DNA of 64,000 nucleotides. Origin: JBOGXA01 sp050694175. Lineage in GTDB: Bacteria > Actinomycetota > CADDZG01 > WHSQ01. The notes under the pieces were generated by a model. That model searched no databases. It saw nothing but the letters and a program-made list of their open reading frames with translations, and had not been told where the DNA came from. A program made the position numbers and the translations under genes. Below are positions 8,207-14,823 of this stretch, one piece after another (position 1 is the first letter of the stretch; every line of letters starts with the position of its first letter). The DNA is taken from NCBI GenBank assembly GCA_050694175.1, contig JBOGXA010000004.1:62001-126000 (forward strand), given 5' to 3'.

Positions 8207-9115
8207 CTACCCTCCAGCAGTACTGGTCACGAACTCACGGCCGATGAACCGAACGAAGATCACGCCGATGCCCAGAACGAGCAGGAACGTGAGCGTCGAC
8301 AAGGCCGCTCCGGCCCCCGGATCCGGCGTGACCACGACGTAGCGCTGAACAAGAATCGAGAGCGTCTCGGTGCCGAAAGCCCCCTGCGTCATGACCTGGG
8401 GGAGGTCGTAAACGCGCAGAGCATCGACGGTCCGGAACAGCAGGGCCACAAGAATCGCCGGTCGCAGAAGCGGCAGTGTGAGGTGCAGGAAGCGCTGCCA
8501 CGCGTTGGCCCCATCGACCCGCCCACTTTCGTAGATGTCTTCGGGGATCGTCTGTAACCCGGCAAGGAGAAGCAGCGCCACGAACGGCGCCGTCTTCCAG
8601 ACATCCGTAAACACGATCGTAAACATTGCCCACCCAGGTTGCCCCAACCAGTTGAAGTCGCCTATGCCGAAAATGCTGTTCCAGAAACCGGGCGTTACGG
8701 CGAACATGAAGAACCACATCTGCGCAGAGATGACCGTCGGGATCACCCACGGAACGAGAATCGCCGCCCGGGTGACGCCCCTCCCCGTGAAGGCCTGCTT
8801 CATGATCAAAGCAAAGCCCATCCCGATCAGGAACTCGGCGGCGACCGATGCAACCGTAAACACCAACGTGGCATTGACCGCGTTCCAGAACCGGTCGTCG
8901 CCCAGAGCCTCTGTGTAATTGGTGAGTCCGCCGAACTCCTCCCTGATCCGGCCCGAGTACTGGTAGAGGCTGAGAACGATCGCGAACAGGACGGGGAACA
9001 AGGCAACGAGCAGCATCGTGAGGATCGACGGACTGAGAAAGACCCTACCGAGCGCCTTGTCCGAAAGCGACTTTTTCTGCGCGAGCCGCGGTGCTCGCGC
9101 AGCCTCAGTTGCCAT
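8207..9115 (-). CDS. Sugar ABC transporter permease, MalF type
   Basis: Partner permease of the MalG-type subunit. The first membrane segment lies near residues 28-50 ('LTMLLVALFPVLFAIVLSLY'), and the EAA-type loop 'DIYESGRVDGANA' lies near residue 200, followed by 'LPLLRPAIL', all typical of the MalF/UgpA group. It is 302 residues long, without the long periplasmic loop of E. coli MalF. It sits second in the operon between the solute-binding protein (38 bp upstream) and the MalG-like permease. It should form a heterodimer in the membrane with that subunit and an ATPase supplied from elsewhere. Confidence 0.88.
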   Translation of the reverse strand: MATEAARAPRLAQKKSLSDKALGRVFLSPSILTMLLVALFPVLFAIVLSLYQYSGRIREEFGGLTNYTEALGDDRFWNAVNATLVFTVASVAAEFLIGMGFALIMKQAFTGRGVTRAAILVPWVIPTVISAQMWFFMFAVTPGFWNSIFGIGDFNWLGQPGWAMFTIVFTDVWKTAPFVALLLLAGLQTIPEDIYESGRVDGANAWQRFLHLTLPLLRPAILVALLFRTVDALRVYDLPQVMTQGAFGTETLSILVQRYVVVTPDPGAGAALSTLTFLLVLGIGVIFVRFIGREFVTSTAGG

Positions 9116-9153
9116 CGCGCTTCCCTGCGATCACTCGACGGTCTTTCCGAGCA

Positions 9154-10395
9154 TCACTCGATGGTCGTCTGCAGGAATTCCGCCACCACGGCGACGGCCT
9201 CCGCTGGGTCTGCTTGCCCCGTGTAGGCCGGGAAGATCTCCTCCTGGATAGTCACGCTGATGTTGTTCCATTGCGGTGCCGGCGGTCGCGGCTTGGCGTC
9301 GGGGAGCACATCTCCCAGCAGAGCCATGACCGGATCGTCCTGAAGGTCGTCGTACACCGACGCCGTAGTCGGCGGCAGCGAGGCCTCGGTGGCCATCAGC
9401 GCTTGCACTTCGGGATTGGTCGAGGCCCACAGGACGAAGTCCTTGGCCGCATCTTTGTTGCTCGAGAACGCACTCACGGCGTTGTTGAATCCACCCAGCG
9501 CGGAGATGGTCCCGTCACCGCTGAAGGTCGGGAGCGGCGCGATATCGAACTTGCCCGCGACCTTGCTTTCCTTCTCATCGTTCATTAGCGCGTAGCAGTA
9601 TGGCCAGTTGCGCATGAAGACGGCGTTCCCTGACTGGAACTCGTTGCGCGCCTCCTCTTCCATCATCGTGTTGAAGCCGGGCGCGTAGAACTCCGTTTCG
9701 ACCGATTCCTGCATGAACTCCGTGGCCTGCACGGCGATTTCTTCGTCAAAGAGAACCTCGGTGTTGTCCTCGTTGTAGAGCTCGCCGCCCGCGCTCCAGT
9801 AGTACTCGAGCCAGTTGACGACGAACCCTTCATACTTGGCACCCTGGCCCACGAACGGGGAGATGCCTTCCTGTTGACCGACCTCGAGTCCGACCTGCTG
9901 CAGCTCGTCCCAGGTCGTCGGCGGCTCATCGACGAGATCGGTTCGGTAGTAGAGGAAGCCGGCGTTGCTGTTGTAGGGGGCAGCCCACAGTTCGCCCCCC
10001 CAAGTACCGGATTCGAATGCGCCCGGGATGGACACTTCTTCTATCTCGCCGCGGATGTCCTCGAGGCTCTCCAACCATCCGTTCTCTGCGTACTCACCCG
10101 TCCAGATCACGTCGACACCGAGGACGTCGAACAGGTCCCCTTGGGCGTTGAGCTCGAGACTCTGCTGCTGTCGCTGCTCGTCGGCGGCGTCCGGCAGTTG
10201 CTCGATTCGGATGGGGTTGTCGGGATTCTCCTCGTTCCACATCTCGGCGATCGTGCGGTGGAATCCACCCGGCGCGGCCTCGGCTCCACCAATGGCCCAG
10301 ACGAGCTCGCCGTCACCACCGTCACCGCCGGGCTCGGTCCCGGCACAGGCCGCCGAAACGAGGAAGCCCACGACGACGATGGATAGAAACCGCAT
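9154..10395 (-). CDS. Sugar ABC transporter solute-binding lipoprotein
   Basis: Extracellular sugar-binding protein (type 1, MalE-like) of 413 residues. ATG 10395 is chosen because it begins a lipoprotein signal: M-R-F-L, hydrophobic core, then S-A-A-C with Cys17 as the probable lipidation site, followed by a Gly/Asp linker. Residues further on such as 'DVIWTGEYAENGWLESL', 'APYNSNAGFLYYRTDL' and 'FMRNWPYCYALMNDE' are the usual hinge and ligand-cleft segments of this family. A GGAG-containing purine run precedes the start by a few bases. It is the first gene of the operon with the two permeases. The ligand is unknown; the nearby GH13 enzyme suggests an alpha-glucoside. Confidence 0.88.
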   Translation of the reverse strand: MRFLSIVVVGFLVSAACAGTEPGGDGGDGELVWAIGGAEAAPGGFHRTIAEMWNEENPDNPIRIEQLPDAADEQRQQQSLELNAQGDLFDVLGVDVIWTGEYAENGWLESLEDIRGEIEEVSIPGAFESGTWGGELWAAPYNSNAGFLYYRTDLVDEPPTTWDELQQVGLEVGQQEGISPFVGQGAKYEGFVVNWLEYYWSAGGELYNEDNTEVLFDEEIAVQATEFMQESVETEFYAPGFNTMMEEEARNEFQSGNAVFMRNWPYCYALMNDEKESKVAGKFDIAPLPTFSGDGTISALGGFNNAVSAFSSNKDAAKDFVLWASTNPEVQALMATEASLPPTTASVYDDLQDDPVMALLGDVLPDAKPRPPAPQWNNISVTIQEEIFPAYTGQADPAEAVAVVAEFLQTTIE

Positions 10396-10444
10396 TCCCC
10401 CACTCCGGACGAATCCGAGTCTCACGTTGATCCAACCTCCCCCA

Positions 10445-10494
10445 GGCGTTAACGCCCCTGTGCGTGCGCCAGAACCACGTGCGTGCCCCAGAAC
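10445..10494. promoter_or_regulatory. Palindrome plus direct repeat upstream of the sugar-transport operon
   Basis: GGCGTTAACGCC at 10445-10456 is a perfect 12-bp palindrome. It is followed by two 16-nt direct copies with one mismatch, 10460-10475 (GTGCGTGCGCCAGAAC) and 10479-10494 (GTGCGTGCCCCAGAAC). They lie 50-100 bp before the solute-binding protein start, in the divergent gap to the phosphoesterase. This looks like a regulator-binding region. No regulator gene is seen next to it. Confidence 0.4.
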
Positions 10495-10545
10495 TACCAT
10501 CACCCTAACGCAGACGCGCCGGCGGGGATAAGGCGGCGCCTCAAT

Positions 10546-10551
10546 TAAGAT
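10546..10551 (+). promoter_or_regulatory. Putative leaderless -10 element of the metallophosphoesterase
   Basis: TAAGAT, then 6 nt, then GTG 10558. No Shine-Dalgarno is seen. Confidence 0.5.
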
Positions 10552-10557
10552 CGACCC

Positions 10558-11148
10558 GTGACTCGCGTGTTGGCCGTCGCCGATGAAGAAAGCACGCTGG
10601 CGGATGGAAACAGTTTCCTGGAGCTGACCCCCGATGTCATCGTCGCCTGCGGCGACCTGCCCTTCGATTATCTCGAGCGTCTGGTGACAATCGTCGGAAA
10701 ACCACTGGTTCACATTCCGGGCAATCACGACCCGGAGGGATCAGTTCCGGAGGGCTGCGTGTCGGTCGACGGCGCCATTGTGGACATCGGCGACCTCCGC
10801 GTGGCGGGGCTGGGCGGCTCCCACCGCTATTGCGGCGGTCCCAATCAATACACGCAGAAACAAATGAAAAGGCGCTGCAAGGTGCTGGAATGGCGGGCCC
10901 GGCTCAGACGGCGGCCGGGGCGGCCGCTGTTCGACCTCCTCGTCACCCATGCGGCTCCGCTCGGCGTCGGAGACGACGACGATCCGTGCCATCGCGGCTT
11001 CCAGGCCTTTCACCCGCTTGTCGCGGTGACAGGCCCGAAGGCCCTTGTGCACGGCCACGTTCACCCCTACGGCCTGGAGCCGCCGGAGCGGCATATCGGG
11101 TCAACTAGGGTGGTGAACGCGGTCGGCTATCGATTCCTGGAGATCTAG
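10558..11148 (+). CDS. Small metallophosphoesterase-fold protein
   Basis: Calcineurin-like fold of 196 residues with motifs CGDLPF (31-36), GNHD (55-58), TH (130-131) and HGHVH (165-169), which supply most of the dinuclear metal ligands. The first family motif, normally D-x-H at the first strand, reads A-D-E-E here (8-11), so the expected His is absent and metal site 1 may be altered. Substrate unknown; relatives act on phosphodiesters or phosphomonoesters. The start is GTG 10558 with a TAAGAT element 6 nt before it. The stop overlaps the start of the ParB-like gene by one base, so the two are translated together. Confidence 0.75.
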   Translation: MTRVLAVADEESTLADGNSFLELTPDVIVACGDLPFDYLERLVTIVGKPLVHIPGNHDPEGSVPEGCVSVDGAIVDIGDLRVAGLGGSHRYCGGPNQYTQKQMKRRCKVLEWRARLRRRPGRPLFDLLVTHAAPLGVGDDDDPCHRGFQAFHPLVAVTGPKALVHGHVHPYGLEPPERHIGSTRVVNAVGYRFLEI

Positions 11149-12002
11149 TGGCGCGATGGGAGCAGCTCCCGATCAACACCAAATTCGAACGCGCCATGCG
11201 GACGGATGTCTATCGCCGCCTGACGAGCCTCGTCCGGCGCAAGCCTCGTTCGCACCTGCGAGCCCTGGACGACCTCCGCAGCAGGGTGCGACTCTTCGAC
11301 CAGCGCTACGTCGGAATCCGGCCCATCCGCGTTCAGAAGGTCGTCGGGACTGCCAGCGGCACCGAGGACTTCGGGGCCGACTTCTTGCCGCGCCGGCCGG
11401 AGGTAAGCGATCGTTGGATGCGCCTCGAGCGCGCTTTTCCCGATGGCGACTTTCCTCCGATTCTGGCGTTCCAGGTCGGCGACTCGTACTTCGTGGTCGA
11501 CGGCCATCACCGAGTCGCGATCGCCCGGCAACGGGGAATCGAATACATAGACGCCGAGGTCACCGAGCTGCGGGCGCGATTCGAGATCCCTCCCGGCGCC
11601 GACATCGGAAAAATGATCATGGCCGAGCAGAAATCCCTGTTCATGGAGGAGAGCGGGCTCCAACAAACTCTTCCCGAGGTGTCGATCGAGGTCAGCCTGC
11701 CGCAGGGCTACGTTGAGCTTCTGGAGCTGATCAAGGTTCACGCTCACGAACTCAGCGTTGAGCGCGGTGAAGTGGTGCAGCTGGAGGAGGCCGCGCGCGA
11801 TTTCTTCGAGGACGTTTATCTGCCGACCGTGGAGGCCATCCGCGATCAGGAGCTGGGCGAGGCGTTCCCAAGGTGGACCGAAGCCGACCTCTTCTTGTGG
11901 ATCTGCGAACGGCGCCGGTCACTGTTCCCCGAGCGCGGCGACCTCGAACTTTCGGAGGTGGTCGCGGGGGAGGCCCGCGAAGCGCGCACTCGGCGCTCGT
12001 AA
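11148..12002 (+). CDS. ParB/sulfiredoxin-fold domain protein, function unknown
   Basis: The centre of the protein (about residues 102-135) reads 'FPPILAFQVGDSYFVVDGHH' followed by R-V-A-I-A-R. This is the ParB-N/Srx-like signature with the D-G-H-H-R core (118-122), a fold that binds CTP or ATP in characterised relatives. There is no helix-turn-helix of chromosomal ParB, and the rest is helical and acidic/basic in turn. The family resembles actinobacterial proteins often left as ParB-like or DUF. It is 284 residues, starts at GTG 11148 and overlaps the preceding metallophosphoesterase by one base. It ends 14 bp from the convergent glycosidase. A joint role with the phosphoesterase is inferred only from the coupling. 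Confidence 0.6.
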   Translation: MARWEQLPINTKFERAMRTDVYRRLTSLVRRKPRSHLRALDDLRSRVRLFDQRYVGIRPIRVQKVVGTASGTEDFGADFLPRRPEVSDRWMRLERAFPDGDFPPILAFQVGDSYFVVDGHHRVAIARQRGIEYIDAEVTELRARFEIPPGADIGKMIMAEQKSLFMEESGLQQTLPEVSIEVSLPQGYVELLELIKVHAHELSVERGEVVQLEEAARDFFEDVYLPTVEAIRDQELGEAFPRWTEADLFLWICERRRSLFPERGDLELSEVVAGEAREARTRRS

Positions 12003-12016
12003 TCGAAGCGGTCCCG

Positions 12017-14485
12017 TTACGAGCCGGTGGTGACCACCAGCCTGTGCGACACGTCCGACGTCGTCTCCACTAGGACCTCGCGTCCCCGAGTCGTGTCCCT
12101 GACTTCGTAGGGAACTGGCGCACCATCCAGGGTCACCGATTCGACGGTCGCGTCCGAAGGAAGGACGTGGCCGATCGTGAGCTCGAGACCTGGGGGTGTC
12201 GCCGTTGTCGTCTCGTAACGGTTGCCCTCGACGGTGGCGGCCGCGGCCATCGTCCCGTCGTCGACCCGGAGGTCCGACACCGAGAGGCCGGGCCACCCAT
12301 CCGGGACATCCGGAACGACCGACAACCGCCCGTGCGGAACGTCGGGCCGGACACCCAGGAAGTGGTAGACGACCGGCCACTGGATACCGTACGAGGACCA
12401 CGCCTGCATGAACATCGCGCGCTCGCGAAAGTCCACGAACGGGTCGTACTCGGGACTGGGAGTGATCTCCGGCAATGCCCCCGGCTGCTCGAGATCGATC
12501 TGTTCTGCGATCGCGTGCATGTAGTGGAGCGCCTCATCGCCCGCCGTCCGCCCGTAGTTGGCTTCGGCAACGGCCATCACGGAGTTCGGCAGGGTCCAGC
12601 ACTTGAGCTCGCCGGCCTCCGTCGGGCCGCCTCCCCGGCCGGTGTGAAAGAGCCCGCACTCGCCGGTGAACTCGGGCGACTCCAGGCGATCCAGCGCCGC
12701 ATGGGCGTGGGGCTCAATCGCAAGGAGACCCTCCATTGGGGTTGCGTTGATCCAGTGCTTCTGCTGCAACCGACCGGTGGGCGTCGGGCACACATTCGTT
12801 CCCTCATCACCCTCGTCACCCGGATTGCATAGAGAGTCCGCGTAGAGATTCTCCTCGGGCATCCACCACGCGTCTTCGAAGCTCGCCTCCATGGCGGTCG
12901 CCTCGCCCTCCGCCCACGTTGCGGTGGCGGCGTCGCCTTTGGCGAGCGCCATGTCCTGCAATGCTCTGAGCGCCATCCACGTATAGACGGTCACGTCGAG
13001 CTTCTCCGAACCCATCCCGGGACGCTCGACCATTCCGTTGCCCTCCGGCCAGTTGTCGCCGTCCTTGTCCAGTGTCGTCATGACGTAGCGCATTCCGTCG
13101 ACCATGAAGTCGTACATCCCGTCCCGGAATGAGTCGTCGCCCGACCACTGCCAGATGAGATGCACGGCGGTCGTGAACTGAGAGGTCTCGTTTGTGTTAC
13201 CGGGGTCGTCGTTGGCGCCGAAGTAAACGGAACCTTCCGTCATCACTTCATGGACGACTTTGCCCGTCGAGCCGTTGACGATGCGCGAGACGTCGCGGAT
13301 CGAACGCAGGTGCTCCTTGGCCGTTTCCCACTGGCCCGAGGAAACGAGCGGGAACGCGGTGTACGCCCCGTCCGTACCGAAATACCATGGGTAGTCGGGG
13401 TAGCCGGCACCGATGCCCGTAAGTTCCGGGACGGTCGCGATCGGCGGCGGATACTGCCGGCCCTCGTCGACATCGCGGATCTCGGCATCCGTCACGGTCC
13501 GGCGTAGATCCTCCATGTTGAGCTTGCCCCAGTCGAAGGCGGCCTCGAGGACCTCGTCTGGCAACTCGATGTCTGTTCGCGCCAGCAGGTCACGGCGCCT
13601 CGCAATCTTTTCGTTGAAGAGCGCATCCGCGTTGGCCAGCGCGGACCGCATCTGTGCCTCGGCATCGGCGCGCGACGTCCGCGACCCGGCTGTAGCAATC
13701 CACATCGTGAGCCGCCCGCCCTGGTTCATCCGCAGGCGCCAGTTCAATCGTCCTCCGGTCCCCTTCCCCATCTCCATGTGCGCGGCCTGCTCGGCTTCGC
13801 TCAATGGCCCCCAGTAGTTCGATCCCGTCTCACCGGAACTGGGTCGGACGCTCGCTCCCACAGTTGCGAACCAGGGCTTACCGGTCTCCTTGAACCACAG
13901 CGTGCCGGTGGACGAATCGTAGGAACCGACGTCGGGCTGGTTGAAGTCGCGGGCCGAGGGCGTCGTCCAACCCCACGGGTACGAGGCCATCAGCTCGCTG
14001 CGTACATCCATCTTGAAGTCGACGCGCGGCCGGCCCTGCCCCGCGTGCGCGAATTCGAGCTTTATGAGCGTGACCGGCGAACCGTCCGGAGAGAACTCTG
14101 TCCGAGTCACCTTCATTCCGCGCTCCTTCGGGAAATGCATCTCTACGTATCCCGGGCCCGTTACGAACTTGCTCGCGGGCGGAAGCCATCCGTTGCGGAC
14201 GCCGAACCAGTAGCCGTCGAGGGTCTTGACCGGATGGACCCAGACGCCGCCCATCTCGCCCCGTATGTGCCAGCCCATTGCGGGGAAGTTCCCGTCGGTC
14301 GTCCCGATCGTGTACGCGCGATCCCCCGCAGCCACGTATCTCTTCTCATCGAGGTCCGAGGACGTTTGACGTCGAGGACCCGAAGGTCCGTCGCTCATTG
14401 CAGTCGACGCACCGACGAACGCGTACGACAGCGTGACAACGGCGCAGAACGCAACCAGAGTTCGGAAGCAACCGATCTTCCGCAT
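12017..14485 (-). CDS. Secreted six-hairpin glycosidase (amylo-1,6-glucosidase/GH63-like fold)
   Basis: Large extracellular enzyme of 822 residues. Residues 1-30 form a Sec signal peptide with basic start, long hydrophobic core and A-x-A-like end. An N-terminal beta-sandwich region runs to about residue 260 and is followed by a catalytic (alpha/alpha)6 domain with repeated Trp/Asp-rich segments such as 'YPWYFGTDGAYTAFPLV', 'DNWPEGNGMVERPG' and 'YTWMALRALQDMAL'. A C-terminal beta domain ends the chain. This order fits the six-hairpin glycosidase clan (GH15/GH63/GH37-type architectures), but the exact family cannot be fixed by eye. Likely substrates are alpha-glucans or trehalose-like sugars, in keeping with the sugar block upstream. 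The start ATG 14485 is supported by the signal peptide. Confidence 0.7.
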   Translation of the reverse strand: MRKIGCFRTLVAFCAVVTLSYAFVGASTAMSDGPSGPRRQTSSDLDEKRYVAAGDRAYTIGTTDGNFPAMGWHIRGEMGGVWVHPVKTLDGYWFGVRNGWLPPASKFVTGPGYVEMHFPKERGMKVTRTEFSPDGSPVTLIKLEFAHAGQGRPRVDFKMDVRSELMASYPWGWTTPSARDFNQPDVGSYDSSTGTLWFKETGKPWFATVGASVRPSSGETGSNYWGPLSEAEQAAHMEMGKGTGGRLNWRLRMNQGGRLTMWIATAGSRTSRADAEAQMRSALANADALFNEKIARRRDLLARTDIELPDEVLEAAFDWGKLNMEDLRRTVTDAEIRDVDEGRQYPPPIATVPELTGIGAGYPDYPWYFGTDGAYTAFPLVSSGQWETAKEHLRSIRDVSRIVNGSTGKVVHEVMTEGSVYFGANDDPGNTNETSQFTTAVHLIWQWSGDDSFRDGMYDFMVDGMRYVMTTLDKDGDNWPEGNGMVERPGMGSEKLDVTVYTWMALRALQDMALAKGDAATATWAEGEATAMEASFEDAWWMPEENLYADSLCNPGDEGDEGTNVCPTPTGRLQQKHWINATPMEGLLAIEPHAHAALDRLESPEFTGECGLFHTGRGGGPTEAGELKCWTLPNSVMAVAEANYGRTAGDEALHYMHAIAEQIDLEQPGALPEITPSPEYDPFVDFRERAMFMQAWSSYGIQWPVVYHFLGVRPDVPHGRLSVVPDVPDGWPGLSVSDLRVDDGTMAAAATVEGNRYETTTATPPGLELTIGHVLPSDATVESVTLDGAPVPYEVRDTTRGREVLVETTSDVSHRLVVTTGS

Positions 14486-14694
14486 CTCTCGACCCCCCTC
14501 AGGAAAGACGCCAACATCTCCGTCTCCAACCGGACATCACATCGTACGTCAAGAGGTCATCCGCGTCCCAACGAGTGGCGCAACGGGAGCGACGATCGGT
14601 TGGAAAAAACCGGTCGTGGGTGGATCTCTGCGCCGGTTTGAAGGCCCCTATGATGGGTACTCACCTGGGGGCGGATCGGGACCGGAGGCTGAGA

Positions 14695-14769
14695 ATGGGA
14701 GCACCCTACTGGGTTTGGATTCTCGTGGGGATCATCCTGTTGATTGTTCTCATACGGATGCTTGCCTAA
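14695..14769 (+). CDS. 24-residue membrane microprotein
   Basis: ATG 14695 follows a perfect GGAGG (14684-14688) with 6-nt spacing. The frame encodes M-G-A-P-Y-W, then a single hydrophobic helix of about 16 residues rich in Ile/Leu/Val, ending R-M-L-A before TAA. A strong hairpin terminator begins 12 nt after the stop. The ribosome site, single transmembrane span and dedicated terminator together support a real gene, although the frame is far below normal size cut-offs. It stands alone between the divergent secreted glycosidase and the end of aceE. Function unknown; single-span peptides of this kind usually modulate a larger membrane complex or a stress response. Confidence 0.6.
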   Translation: MGAPYWVWILVGIILLIVLIRMLA

Positions 14770-14780
14770 CGAGAACCAGC

Positions 14781-14811
14781 AAGAGAGGCCGGCTGCTTGC
14801 CGGCCTCTCTT
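14781..14811 (+). terminator. Hairpin terminator after the microprotein
   Basis: A perfect 13-bp stem (14781-14793 with 14799-14811) with a 5-nt loop, followed by a T-rich stretch. It lies 12 nt after the microprotein stop and 12 nt before the aceE stop on the other strand, so it may serve both directions. Confidence 0.75.
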
Positions 14812-14823
14812 CTTGCGCTTAAC

